From Opitutia bacterium (GTDB lineage: Bacteria > Verrucomicrobiota > Verrucomicrobiia > Opitutales > Opitutaceae), in NCBI GenBank assembly GCA_016187925.1, contig JACPIS010000009.1, positions 1 through 64,000 of the forward strand: 64,000 bases of DNA. The letters are read 5' to 3'. The translations under genes were made by a program, and so were the position numbers. Below the pieces are notes generated by a model. It had not been told where the DNA came from and made no database searches. It saw only the letters and a program-made list of their open reading frames with translations. Shown here piece by piece: positions 33,991-42,657 of the stretch (its first letter is position 1; each line of letters opens with the position of its first letter).

Positions 33991-34032
33991 TACAATACCA
34001 AGTCCTTTGTAGATATAGGACGAGGTATTGTA
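33991..34032. promoter_or_regulatory. Inverted-repeat operator of the AbiE operon
   Basis: Arms TACAATACCAAGTCCT (33991-34006) and AGGACGAGGTATTGTA (34017-34032) are complementary at 14 of 16 positions, with a 10-nt spacer. The right arm reaches the A of the ATG of the antitoxin gene. AbiEi antitoxins of studied systems bind inverted repeats in their own promoter, so this fits negative autoregulation. Confidence 0.75.
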
Positions 34033-34628
34033 TGAAGCGCACCAACCCCATGACCACCGCATTCAAAGGCGCCCTCGTCAAGCGGACCCGAGAGCTGGAA
34101 ACAAGCGGGATCAACCGCGTGCAGCTGCAAGCGGCCGTCCGGGCCGGACAGGTGGTGCGGGTGGCCCGGGGGCTCTACCGCCTGCCGCAGGCCCCGGTCG
34201 GAGAGCATCATTCGCTGGCGCTGGCCGCCAAGCGTGCGCCCCAGGGGGTCGTTTGCCTCCTAAGCGCTCTGCGCTTCCACCGCCTGACCACGCAGAGCCC
34301 GCATGAGGTCTGGCTCGCCCTGCCCAAACACGGTTGGCAACCACAGGTAGGCGGCCTGCCGCTGCGGTACTTTTGGTTTTCCGGTGCGGCTCTGACGGCG
34401 GGTATCGAACACCACACCCTCGATGGTGTGCCGGTCCGGATTTATTCGCCGGCTAAGACCGTCGCGGATTGCTTCAAGTATCGACGGAAAATCGGCCTCG
34501 ATGTTGCGCTGGAAGCCCTGCGCGAGGCTTGGCGGGAGCGTCGCTGCACGATGGATGAGCTGATGCGTTACGCCCGGATTTGCCGGGTCGCCAATGTCAT
34601 CCGCCCCTATCTGGAGGCGCTGACCTGA
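34032..34628 (+). CDS. abiEi: AbiEi antitoxin / transcriptional autorepressor
   Basis: 198 residues. N-terminal winged-helix part (about 10-60: GINRVQLQAAVRAGQVVRV, ARGLYRLP) as in AbiEi-family antitoxins, followed by the C-terminal antitoxin domain (SALRFHRLTTQSPHEVWLAL, VPVRIYSPAKTVADCFKYRR and a helical DVALEALREAW). It neutralises the AbiEii nucleotidyltransferase in a type IV toxin-antitoxin pair and represses the operon through the preceding inverted repeat. The toxin gene follows after 1 nt. Confidence 0.88.
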   Translation: MKRTNPMTTAFKGALVKRTRELETSGINRVQLQAAVRAGQVVRVARGLYRLPQAPVGEHHSLALAAKRAPQGVVCLLSALRFHRLTTQSPHEVWLALPKHGWQPQVGGLPLRYFWFSGAALTAGIEHHTLDGVPVRIYSPAKTVADCFKYRRKIGLDVALEALREAWRERRCTMDELMRYARICRVANVIRPYLEALT

Positions 34629-34629
34629 A

Positions 34630-35544
34630 ATGGCCGGTCAGCGCAACCTGCCCGCCTCGGTCCGCCAGCAATTGCTCAACTTGAGCGCGAAGCGGGGCGA
34701 GGCCTTTGATCTTGTTCTGGTGCGGTTTGCCATTGAACGCCTGCTGTATCGGTTGAGCCAGTCACCCCATGCCGACCGATTTTTGCTCAAGGGGGCCATG
34801 CTCTTTGCGATCTGGCTGGACGGTTCGCACCGCCCGACGCGGGATGTCGATTTGCTGGGATTCGGACCGGATGACGCCAACGACATTACCGCAGTGTTCC
34901 GGGAAGTGTGCGCCGTCGCCGTCGAGGACGATGGGTTGCAATTCCAGGCCAGCACGCTGCGGGTCGATCCGATCCGAGGGAATACGCACTACTCCGGGCT
35001 CCGCGTCCGGCTGGAAGCTAGGCTCTCCACCATCCGGATTCCCGTCCAGGTGGATATTGGCTTTGGCGATGCGGTCACCCCGGAGCCGGAAACCGTCACT
35101 TTCCCAGGGCTATTGGATTTCGCGACCCCGGTGCTGCGCGCCTACCCCATCTACACGGTCGTCGCGGAGAAAACCGAAGCCATGGTACATCTCGGCGAAA
35201 CCAACACCCGGATGAAAGATTTCTATGATGTGTGGTTTCTCAGCGGGCGTTTTGATTTTGACGGACCGACGTTGGCCAAGGCCATGTACGCTACGTTTGC
35301 GCGACGCAGGACTGCCCTGCCGGCGGGCATGCCGCTGGCTTTGACGGAGGGGTTTGTGGAAACACGTGCGCCGATGTGGCGAGCATTCCTCAGACGCAAC
35401 GGTCTGCGCGAATTACCCTTCCCGGAAGTGAGCGAGAAATTGCGGGAGTTTCTCGGACCGGTATTGGCGAGCCCCCACCAGGAGATTCAGCGGCGCCACT
35501 GGAAAGCCAACCGTGGATGGATCAAACTGCCGAGCATTTCCTGA
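34630..35544 (+). CDS. abiEii: AbiEii nucleotidyltransferase toxin
   Basis: 304 residues. Nucleotidyltransferase motifs of the AbiEii/DUF1814 family are all present: FLLKGAMLF (about 51-59), TRDVDLLGFG with the catalytic acidic pair (about 74-81), a mid Lys in VVAEKTEAMVHLG, and RMKDFYDVWFL. Such toxins transfer nucleotides to tRNA or other targets and can abort phage infection. It sits as cargo between the coupling ATPase and the relaxase of the mobilizable element. Confidence 0.9.
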   Translation: MAGQRNLPASVRQQLLNLSAKRGEAFDLVLVRFAIERLLYRLSQSPHADRFLLKGAMLFAIWLDGSHRPTRDVDLLGFGPDDANDITAVFREVCAVAVEDDGLQFQASTLRVDPIRGNTHYSGLRVRLEARLSTIRIPVQVDIGFGDAVTPEPETVTFPGLLDFATPVLRAYPIYTVVAEKTEAMVHLGETNTRMKDFYDVWFLSGRFDFDGPTLAKAMYATFARRRTALPAGMPLALTEGFVETRAPMWRAFLRRNGLRELPFPEVSEKLREFLGPVLASPHQEIQRRHWKANRGWIKLPSIS

Positions 35545-35666
35545 CCCAGTGCTTTGGAATATTCGTGCCACTGGTCAATAACTCCTCGCCGGTACGAGCC
35601 CATCCCGCCAATCCCTTCACTCGGCACAAAAGACAAGACGAGCCATTAACATCACCACAATATCCA

Positions 35667-36155
35667 ATGATCGCATTCCTGAAGAGAATACTTGGGGTGC
35701 CTGTCTCCCGAAAGGACAAGGAGTGCGCAGACTCCGAGTGGCGCAAAGCGCTATGGGAGCAGCATCAGCGAGACAAGTTTGAGCAGGAAGAGAAACGACG
35801 CCTGAATTCTGCCGCGACCGATATGCTCGGTTCATGGGGCTGGGATTTCGACAAGCGGACCCTGGCCGACACCATCTCGCTATTGCTGACTGATCGAAAA
35901 ACAAAGACGCACCTCTTTTCCCAGTACACTGAGAAGCTGCATTATCTGGCGAAAAAGCGCGTCGATGGAAAGGTAACCAAAACCCTCTACATCGCGCAAG
36001 GAGCATGGCAGCTAAACGCGGCCTACGTAGGACATGCCAGGGCCGGCTTGGAAAACGGGTATGAAGTTTCTTGCTGCCTGGTGCTTTCGGACTATGAGTC
36101 CGTCATGCCATTACACGCATGCCCATTCCCCTCGCCAGCTGAGGATGTGAGGTAG
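35667..36155 (+). CDS. Hypothetical protein
   Basis: 162 residues from MIAFLKRILG; the frame is open further upstream but overlaps the toxin gene there. N-terminal hydrophobic-basic segment, charged helix (EWRKALWEQHQRDKFEQEEK), then a mixed domain with LYIAQGAWQLNAAYVGHARA. No known family. Base composition is less GC-rich than the neighbours. Confidence 0.45.
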   Translation: MIAFLKRILGVPVSRKDKECADSEWRKALWEQHQRDKFEQEEKRRLNSAATDMLGSWGWDFDKRTLADTISLLLTDRKTKTHLFSQYTEKLHYLAKKRVDGKVTKTLYIAQGAWQLNAAYVGHARAGLENGYEVSCCLVLSDYESVMPLHACPFPSPAEDVR

Positions 36156-36188
36156 GGGAAAGCCAATCTCTGCGCAGAGCCACAGGGC

Positions 36189-36485
36189 TCATGCATCCAG
36201 ATTGAATCGCGGACGTTTCACCGATCCGACCTGCGCCGAAATCATGGAGGGAGGCCGCTCTGGCAGGGATGATGCCCGCCGCTGTCGTACTTTCTGGAAA
36301 TTATGAATGGTGCTCGGTGCCACGCTAAGGTCGAACATCTCGCGGAGCGCCGTAGCGATTCGCTGGTAGGTCCAGCGCCGCTGCCTAAGCTGGGTGATCA
36401 GCTCCGCGTAGGGTTCCAATTTGCTGGGAGCTGGCCTGGTGTCGGCCTGCGCGAGGAAGGCGGCGATTTTCTGGTCTAGGCTCAT
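36189..36485 (-). CDS. Small plasmid-type HTH protein divergent from relaxase
   Basis: 98 residues. The central stretch LEPYAELITQLRQRRWTYQR plus IATALREMFDLSVAPSTIHNF is a helix-turn-helix module frequently encoded beside relaxase genes. Divergent from the MobF gene across the putative oriT, so it may be a relaxosome accessory or regulator. Confidence 0.7.
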   Translation of the reverse strand: MSLDQKIAAFLAQADTRPAPSKLEPYAELITQLRQRRWTYQRIATALREMFDLSVAPSTIHNFQKVRQRRASSLPERPPSMISAQVGSVKRPRFNLDA

Positions 36486-36634
36486 ACGGAGGGGATGTCG
36501 TCAACCGAGCCTGTTCGAGTCGCATCCGGGTAGATTCGAGGGGATTCAAAGGAATTCGCAAGGTTGGTCTAAACACAATCGAACGGCCTCGAATTCGCTG
36601 CCCCGGCGTTCGAGCCCGTTCGGGCGTTCCTAAC

Positions 36635-36665
36635 GACGCAAATATGGCGCTAGACATATTGCGTC
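36635..36665. other. Candidate oriT inverted repeat
   Basis: GACGCAAATATG (36635-36646) and CATATTGCGTC (36655-36665) are complementary except for one extra A, with an 8-nt spacer. It lies 60 nt upstream of the MobF relaxase start, in the 240-nt gap to the divergent HTH gene, where oriT sites are usually found. A nic site could not be identified by eye. Confidence 0.45.
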
Positions 36666-36725
36666 TCTCCTCAAAGCCGCCCGCTCCCGGCCCGGTTGAC
36701 AACGTACCTTTCTGAAAAGGGACGC

Positions 36726-39515
36726 ATGTTCACGATGGCCAAGATCAAGGACGGGGGCACTTACCTTGCACAACACCTGAGCGCGAATGACTACTATTGC
36801 GAAAACGAGAAAGTCACCGGGCTCTGGCAAGGACGCGCCGCCGAAAGACTCGGTTTGCACGGGGAAATCCATGCCGATGATGCCGCCTTTGAAAACCTCC
36901 GGCACAACCGCTACCCGGACGGTCAGGGCAAGCTCACCGCCCGGGATGGCCATGACCGGGTGCGGTTCTTTGATTTCCAATGCAGCGCCCAAAAGTCGGT
37001 TTCCATCATGGCGGTCACCATGGGCGACACCCGGCTCCTGGTGGCCCATGACCGGGCGGCGGTGGTGGCGTTCGGGGAATTGGAGAAATTTGCCGCCTGC
37101 CAAGCCAACACCGTTTTTCAGCGCAATAACCGAATCACCGGTAACGTCGTCGCCGCGACCTTTCGGCATACCGCGAGCCGAGCCCTAGACCCGCAGGTCC
37201 ATACGCATTTCGTGGTGGCCAATGCGACCTGGGATAAGGCCACCAAGTCATGGAAGGCGTTAACGGAATTTGAAATGGTCCGGGCCATCCGCTACGCCGG
37301 GAAAACGTACCAGAACGAGTTGGCGAAGGAATGCCGCCAACTGGGGTATGAAATCACCCCGGCCCGGGATGCCCGGGGGACTGTTACCGGCTTTGAAATC
37401 GCCGGAGTTTCTGAGGACGTGCGCACGCGGTTTTCCAAGCGCCGTGCGGAAGTCGAACGCGGGATTGCTGCATTTGAGACGAAAAACGGCCGGACCCCGA
37501 CCACGGCAGAGGTCCACGCCATCACGGTAGAGAGCCGCAACGCCAAGCTGGCAGAGGTGACCACCCCGGCCGTCTTAGCGGCCCAGAAGGGGCAGCTAAT
37601 GCCCGCAGAATGGGCCGAACTGTCTGCCCTCAAGGCCCAAGCCTTGGCACAGGGAGACCCTGAGTCGATACCGACCCGGGAACGCGAGAGCCTGCGGCTG
37701 TCCGTGGGGCACCTGTATGAGCGCCGGTCGGTGGTAGTGGGACATGAGGTCTTGGCGGAAGCGCTCAACCAGAATCTGGGTTACGTCGAGCTGGGGCGCC
37801 TGCACGCGCAGGCCGCCAAGGGCGGACTGGTTGCCCTTGATGAAAAGCCCTGGCTGCACGGGTCATTCGCCACACCGCGCGGACTTGCCCAAGAGCGGTG
37901 GGCCGTGGAATTCATCGGCCGCACGAACGGCACGTTCCCGGAATTAGGCCATGCGGATCAATCCGCCCTGGCTCATCTTTCACCCGAGCAACGACGGGCT
38001 GTTGCTGAAGTGCTCGGCTCCCGGGATCAGGTCGTCTGCCTTCGCGGGGCAGCCGGTGTCGGCAAAACAACCGTCCTCAAGGTCATGCATGACGCGCTGG
38101 TTGCGGACGGACGGCAGGTCTTGACCTGTGCTCCAACCTCGTCGGCGGCCGACACGCTGCGTCATGACGATATGACGAATGCCACCACCGTGGCCAACCT
38201 CCTGCAAAATGTCGCGCCGCGCGACATTCGCCAAGGGACTGTGCTGATTGTCGATGAGGCTGGTCTGGCCTCCAACCAACAGGGAGCGGAATTGCTCCAG
38301 TTGGCCGAAAGAAACGGCGCACGTGTCGTTGTTCTAGGCGACAGCCGGCAGCATACCTCCGTTGAAGCCGGTGACTTCCTGCGCATCCTCGAAACCCATG
38401 CCCCAATCTATCGGGTGGAATTGACCGACGTTCGCCGGCAAACGGTCAAGGAATACCGTGATGCCGTCCGGCTCATGGCCGCCGGATCGGCTCGGGACGG
38501 ATTGGAGCAGTTGGACGGCATGGGCTGGCTACATGAGTGCAAAGCCGAATACCTCCGGTCCGCCGTCGGCGACTACCTGCGCGTGTCCGATAATGGCCAA
38601 CGGTTGGACCGGGTGTTGGCCGTCACGCCGACTTGGGAGGAAAACCACGCCTTTACCGCCTTGCTGCGCAATGAGCTGAAAGCCCACGGCACGCTCGGGG
38701 CCGGGGAAACGCTGATCTCCCATGACCCGCTCCCCTGGACCAAGGCGCAACTGGGTCGGGCCGCAAGTTACACCCCTGGCCTCGTGGTTACCTTCAACCG
38801 GAGCGGGGACGGGTTCAAACGCGGAGAGTTTGCCCCGGTCGTCCGTGTCGAGGCGGGGCAAGTTTGGGTCGCCGGTCGCACCGGCGAACAGGCCCTCCCC
38901 TTGCGAGGCGGGAATTTTTCGGTAGCCAAGGTGCAACCCATGGAGGTTTGCCCGGGTGATAAATTGCTCGTCCGGGCCAATGACCGTGCCGCCAAACTCA
39001 TCAACGGGCAGACGCTGAACGTTACGGCAGTCAAGGACGGCATCATCCACACCACCGAAGGCCGGAAGATCGACACCGGGAAATTTCGGCAATTTGGCTA
39101 CGGTTTCGCCGTCACCAGCCATCGCTCCCAGAGCAAGACCACGGATCACGTCGTGGTCGCCGCCGCCCGCTTGGATGCGAAGGCGGCTTATGTCGCCTGC
39201 TCCCGTGGGCGGCTCAGTTGCTCTGTGCACACCCCGGACAAGGTCGCGCTGCTGGAAAGGTTGCCGCAGGGTACCCGGCCAGCCGGGCTGGATTTTCAGC
39301 CGCTGGCGGCAGGGCTGGCACGCACGGAAGCTTGGGCCCGGCTGGATCGTCATGTGCCAGGGACGGAGGACAGGCCCGATCCCGCCGTCTCCGCGTTGGC
39401 CCATCCCTGGTGGCGCGGCATCATGCACGGGGTGGCGGAATGGGGCCGAAAGGCCATGCCGGGACACCCGGTAGACAGGGCCGCAGAGGTAAGAATTCAC
39501 AACCAAACGCGCTAA
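36726..39515 (+). CDS. MobF-family conjugative relaxase-helicase (TrwC/TraI type)
   Basis: 929 residues from the ATG at 36726 (an upstream TTG at 36696 is possible). Relaxase domain about 1-300: candidate nucleophile Tyr in NDYYCENEKVTGLW (about 23-24) and the metal-binding His cluster RHTASRALDPQVHTHFVV with His159 and His161. Helicase part: Walker A LRGAAGVGKTTVLK (about 441-448), Walker B VLIVDEAGLAS, RecD2-like motifs to the end (GYGFAVTSHRSQSKT, AAYVACSRGR). It nicks oriT, stays bound to the 5' end and unwinds the plasmid or element strand. It replaces the Mob module of an integrative mobilizable element. Confidence 0.92.
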   Translation: MFTMAKIKDGGTYLAQHLSANDYYCENEKVTGLWQGRAAERLGLHGEIHADDAAFENLRHNRYPDGQGKLTARDGHDRVRFFDFQCSAQKSVSIMAVTMGDTRLLVAHDRAAVVAFGELEKFAACQANTVFQRNNRITGNVVAATFRHTASRALDPQVHTHFVVANATWDKATKSWKALTEFEMVRAIRYAGKTYQNELAKECRQLGYEITPARDARGTVTGFEIAGVSEDVRTRFSKRRAEVERGIAAFETKNGRTPTTAEVHAITVESRNAKLAEVTTPAVLAAQKGQLMPAEWAELSALKAQALAQGDPESIPTRERESLRLSVGHLYERRSVVVGHEVLAEALNQNLGYVELGRLHAQAAKGGLVALDEKPWLHGSFATPRGLAQERWAVEFIGRTNGTFPELGHADQSALAHLSPEQRRAVAEVLGSRDQVVCLRGAAGVGKTTVLKVMHDALVADGRQVLTCAPTSSAADTLRHDDMTNATTVANLLQNVAPRDIRQGTVLIVDEAGLASNQQGAELLQLAERNGARVVVLGDSRQHTSVEAGDFLRILETHAPIYRVELTDVRRQTVKEYRDAVRLMAAGSARDGLEQLDGMGWLHECKAEYLRSAVGDYLRVSDNGQRLDRVLAVTPTWEENHAFTALLRNELKAHGTLGAGETLISHDPLPWTKAQLGRAASYTPGLVVTFNRSGDGFKRGEFAPVVRVEAGQVWVAGRTGEQALPLRGGNFSVAKVQPMEVCPGDKLLVRANDRAAKLINGQTLNVTAVKDGIIHTTEGRKIDTGKFRQFGYGFAVTSHRSQSKTTDHVVVAAARLDAKAAYVACSRGRLSCSVHTPDKVALLERLPQGTRPAGLDFQPLAAGLARTEAWARLDRHVPGTEDRPDPAVSALAHPWWRGIMHGVAEWGRKAMPGHPVDRAAEVRIHNQTR

Positions 39516-39520
39516 CATCC

Positions 39521-39814
39521 ATGCCCGACCAATCCCCGCACCCCTATGAAATGCACCCGCAAGGCGGGGCCGGTTTCACCGTTTTTGAGGCCGGTGAAGC
39601 CGTGGGCCTGCCGCTCCTGCATTTGAACAAGGCCACCTTGCGTGGGGCCGGGGGCCTGAAAATGACGTTGGAATTCAGCGCGGCGCAGGTGGTGGTAGAA
39701 GGCGAGGGACTGGCGGAGCTATTCGGACACCTGCTGGCGGGCAAGGTTAAGACCATACGCCGTGGGACGCACGGCGTTTGTGTCGTCACGGCGGTTCAGG
39801 TCTTGGATGTGTAG
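39521..39814 (+). CDS. Small hypothetical protein downstream of relaxase
   Basis: 97 residues, soluble, beta-rich (FTVFEAGEAVGLPLLHL, LKMTLEFSAAQVVVEGEG). It starts 5 nt after the relaxase stop and is probably co-transcribed. The alternating hydrophobic pattern looks like a small sandwich fold; no family recognised. Confidence 0.6.
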   Translation: MPDQSPHPYEMHPQGGAGFTVFEAGEAVGLPLLHLNKATLRGAGGLKMTLEFSAAQVVVEGEGLAELFGHLLAGKVKTIRRGTHGVCVVTAVQVLDV

Positions 39815-39887
39815 CGGCGTCAGCCGCGTTGGCGACCGGCAGCAGTCTTCGGCCGCAACGCGCGCCGAAGTGTGCGGACGGTCGCCC

Positions 39888-39909
39888 CTTTTGGTTCTTT
39901 TTCCAAAAG
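39888..39909 (+). terminator. Possible terminator hairpin
   Basis: CTTTTGG (39888-39894) pairs with CCAAAAG (39903-39909) across an 8-nt loop with a run of T in it. The 290-nt gap between the small gene and radC shows nothing else of note. No clear T tail on either strand. Confidence 0.3.
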
Positions 39910-40103
39910 AAGGGAGGAGCAGTCGGGCGGGATTGGCAAAAGGCGGACAGCGTCCGCGCTGGTAGTCTTTGGCCAATCCTGTCCGTCTGCGGGGTGGGCG
40001 CTTTTTGAGGCGGAGCCGCCAGTCTGGGGTGGCTCCGGGTGGATGAGATCGGTACGGAGCGGGCTGCAAGGATCATCCCGCTCCCAAGCGACCCCAACGG
40101 GGC

Positions 40104-40556
40104 TCAGACGAGCCCCGCTTCGCGGAAGGAGTAGTATCCGCGTCCGGTCGGATCGGCCTCAACCTCGCCAACGATCACATGGTCGAGCAAGTCGATGTCC
40201 ACGGCGCGGCAGGCCTCCCGGAGTTGGCGGGTGACCTGGATGTCAGCCTGGCTCGGTGTCGGGTCCCCGCTCGGATGGTTGTGTCCCACGATAATCGCTG
40301 CGGCAGAACCTAGAATGGCTGCACGCAATACTTCCCGGGGATGCACGAGGGATGAAGTCAGGGTGCCAAGGGACACCATGGTCCGGCCGATGGGATGGTT
40401 CCTCCGATCGAGGAGGATGACCCAGAAGGATTCCTGCGTTGGGTGGCTCTCGAAGCCGGAGCGGAGATAATCCGCCGCTAGGGCGGGCTGGTTGAGGATG
40501 ACTTTCTCCCCTTTGGAGATCAGATTGTAGCGGATGGAGGCTTCATAGATGCGCAT
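40104..40556 (-). CDS. radC: RadC-family JAB/MPN metalloprotease-like protein
   Basis: 150 residues from MRIYEAS. The JAB domain has the catalytic metal motif VGHNHPSGDPTPS and a late LLDHVIVGE segment. The N-terminal helical part of chromosomal RadC is shortened, as in the versions carried by plasmids and integrative elements. Despite the historic name, a role in DNA repair is doubtful; mobile copies may counter host defences or aid element maintenance. Confidence 0.85.
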   Translation of the reverse strand: MRIYEASIRYNLISKGEKVILNQPALAADYLRSGFESHPTQESFWVILLDRRNHPIGRTMVSLGTLTSSLVHPREVLRAAILGSAAAIIVGHNHPSGDPTPSQADIQVTRQLREACRAVDIDLLDHVIVGEVEADPTGRGYYSFREAGLV

Positions 40557-40674
40557 GCGGTGTTCGAGCCGCCGGCGCATCGGTTCCCGACTGACTGCCA
40601 GGTTGTCTCCGCGCGCCCGCGGCTCTACCGCGGGTTTCCACGTGGGGAGTCACGGCCCGGGAGTGCCGAGGAGA

Positions 40675-40690
40675 GGCGGCTTCAGCCGCC
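40675..40690. repeat. Perfect GC-rich inverted repeat
   Basis: GGCGGCT pairs perfectly with AGCCGCC around a 2-nt centre in the gap between radC and the excisionase-like gene. Could be a terminator hairpin without T tail, or a recombination arm site. Confidence 0.35.
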
Positions 40691-40837
40691 CGACGAGGGG
40701 GAAACGGACGGGCCAGAGGTGGAGCTGCCGTTAGGCGGACTACCTTGACCCCCACGTACAATGGAAAACCACGGCACGGGCGCTTAGCTGACAAAAAACC
40801 GGCCACCCGGGGCCGGCATAGATCGACACCCCCTGCG

Positions 40838-41065
40838 CTATCGCGCAGGCACCTTGAGCTTGGTGCGGATATGCACCGCCACTTCTGTCGGGTCGTAATA
40901 AACGAAATGCCCCACCCGATGATGTGGGATGCGCCGTAGGCGGGTCCACTCCCGCAGTGTCCGGATCGATGGCTCTCGCCCTGGCGGGAATATTCCACAG
41001 GCACGAAGACCGGTTATGTCAGTCAGGCTGTTGCCGAAAATGCTTGAGGCATGCATTGACTCCAT
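40838..41065 (-). CDS. Excisionase-like MerR-type HTH protein
   Basis: 75 residues. RTLREWTRLRRIPHHRVGHF and YYDPTEVAVHI match the winged-helix of excisionases and MerR-like DNA-binding domains (helix, then R-I-P-x-H-R wing). Directly downstream of the integrase and in the same direction, the standard place for Xis, which bends att DNA and biases recombination to excision. Confidence 0.75.
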   Translation of the reverse strand: MESMHASSIFGNSLTDITGLRACGIFPPGREPSIRTLREWTRLRRIPHHRVGHFVYYDPTEVAVHIRTKLKVPAR

Positions 41066-41080
41066 ACTCCCGCCTGCGCG

Positions 41081-42307
41081 TCAACCCGCCTTGCGGAGGG
41101 TATCTGATGGGAATGGCAAAGCTGGTGCCGGTGTGGCTGCCGCGTTTTCGGCGATGCTCCGTTTCGGCATGATTCTGAAGAACGCCTCGGCCTCTTCTTT
41201 GCTTTTCAAATCGAGGTAGTGCTTGCGGATGATTGATTCCGAATTGCCCGCTTGCAGCGCAGCTTCGCCGATGGAACGAAATTTCGCCACGAACATCGAG
41301 ATGAACGTGTGCCGCATGACGTCGTGCGAGAGACTGAATTTCTCGACGACTTTCTCTCGGATGTGCTGGAGGTTCGTCGGGATGATCGGAAACTTCTCCA
41401 GCGGGTAAGTCTTAAGCCAAGCGGCGAGGTTCGGTTGGATAGAAATGCTGCGCGGCTCGCGCACCTTGGAAACTTCACCGTCGATGCGGACGATGTCCGA
41501 GTCGATGCGGATGTGCTCTGGCCTGAGTCGGAGAATCTCGCCGGAGCGGACGCAGGGTCGGATGCCAGCAAAGAGACAGAGAGCAAAGAACGGCACCGCC
41601 GCCGGATGCTCCTGTTCCACAAATGCCATCATGCCGGTGGCCTGCTGCGCCGACAGGGTTACTGCGCCGTAGCGCCGTTTGCGAAGTCGCCGTGCTGAAA
41701 TCCTCTGCATCGGATTCTCGACAATCCAGTCACGCTCCAGCGCGAATTTGAGGAAAGTCCCCACGTGGCCGCGACGGTTGTTATAGGTCTTGTGCCCGAC
41801 CCGGTCGAGTTCGAGATAGTCGCGGAGCCGTGCACCTGTGATCTCAGCCATGGTTACGTTCGGAAAGTGCTTAACGAGCCGATCCATCTCACGTTTGATG
41901 CGAGTAACGTGCATGGCCGAGATCAGGTCCTGTTGATGCTCGTGCTCTTTCGCCGCCTTGTAGTCACGGACCGCGTCTGTGAGCAGTTTGCTGGTGAGCG
42001 GCTCCCGGTAGTTGGAGAGGGCAAAATCCAAATAAAAGGTCAGTGGATGATGATGCCCCGTAAGCCGCCGAAAAATGGCCTCGGCCTCACGCACCTGTTC
42101 TATCGAGAGCGAGGTCGCAACGGTTTGCAGGCCCGAGCCCTTTTGCAGAGCCTGAATCTCCAGCGTGGCCTTCTCGGTCGCGGCCTCCTCGCGAAGCTTG
42201 AAGTTCTTGCGAATCCGGGTACCGGCAAGCCAACCGGAGACCCGCCAAGAGGTGGTCCCGTTGGAATTCTTGAACCGAACGATCTTGAATGATGAGGTAG
42301 CGGCCAT
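41081..42307 (-). CDS. Tyrosine recombinase / integrase
   Basis: 408 residues. An N-terminal arm-binding part (about 1-60), a core-binding SAM-like domain (about 100-200) and a catalytic domain. Catalytic residues: Arg250 in LFAGIRP, Arg332 in SHDVMRHTFISM, His363 and the nucleophile Tyr364 in IIRKHYLDL. It lies 63 nt from the 3' end of the tRNA-Ser gene, facing away from it, the usual layout at an attachment site. It would catalyse integration and excision of the 26.9-42.3 kb element. Confidence 0.9.
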   Translation of the reverse strand: MAATSSFKIVRFKNSNGTTSWRVSGWLAGTRIRKNFKLREEAATEKATLEIQALQKGSGLQTVATSLSIEQVREAEAIFRRLTGHHHPLTFYLDFALSNYREPLTSKLLTDAVRDYKAAKEHEHQQDLISAMHVTRIKREMDRLVKHFPNVTMAEITGARLRDYLELDRVGHKTYNNRRGHVGTFLKFALERDWIVENPMQRISARRLRKRRYGAVTLSAQQATGMMAFVEQEHPAAVPFFALCLFAGIRPCVRSGEILRLRPEHIRIDSDIVRIDGEVSKVREPRSISIQPNLAAWLKTYPLEKFPIIPTNLQHIREKVVEKFSLSHDVMRHTFISMFVAKFRSIGEAALQAGNSESIIRKHYLDLKSKEEAEAFFRIMPKRSIAENAAATPAPALPFPSDTLRKAG

Positions 42308-42311
42308 GTTT

Positions 42312-42336
42312 AGGTTGCCACGTCAACTGGCAACCT
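42312..42336. promoter_or_regulatory. Perfect inverted repeat upstream of integrase
   Basis: AGGTTGCCA (42312-42320) and TGGCAACCT (42328-42336) are perfectly complementary with a 7-nt spacer. It begins 5 nt upstream of the integrase start and lies between it and the tRNA. Either an integrase promoter operator or part of the attachment site. Confidence 0.5.
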
Positions 42337-42369
42337 AGCCTCGCCCGAACCGCTCTCACTCGGGAAAAC

Positions 42370-42457
42370 TGGCGGAGAGGGGGGGATTCGAACCCCCGAT
42401 ACCTTGCGGTATACGCGCTTTCCAAGCGCGCGCATTCGACCACTCTGCCACCTCTCC
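42370..42457 (-). tRNA. tRNA-Ser (anticodon GGA), probable integration site
   Basis: 88 nt read leftward: acceptor GGAGAGG pairs with CCTCTCC, discriminator G and an encoded CCA (42370-42372). The anticodon loop CTTGGAAAG gives GGA at 42421-42423. The long variable arm and GGTTCGAAT T-loop are typical of class II tRNA-Ser. Its 3' end faces the integrase gene and is the likely attB/attR core. No second copy of the 3' end was found by eye to the left. Confidence 0.95.
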
Positions 42458-42657
42458 GGGAATGCGAAAGAGGCCGAGTAAAGGTGGAAGTCGCCGCCCC
42501 GGTCAATGGAAATTCCTCCCTGCGCCCCAGCCTTGCCGAAAACCATGGCGGCACCGCTTTTGCGCGGAATCGGATGCGGCCAAAAACCTCCCGGACTCGC
42601 GGGCGAACGCCGCGTTGCAATCCCTCCGCCGGCGGGCAGACTTCCGTCCATCCACGC

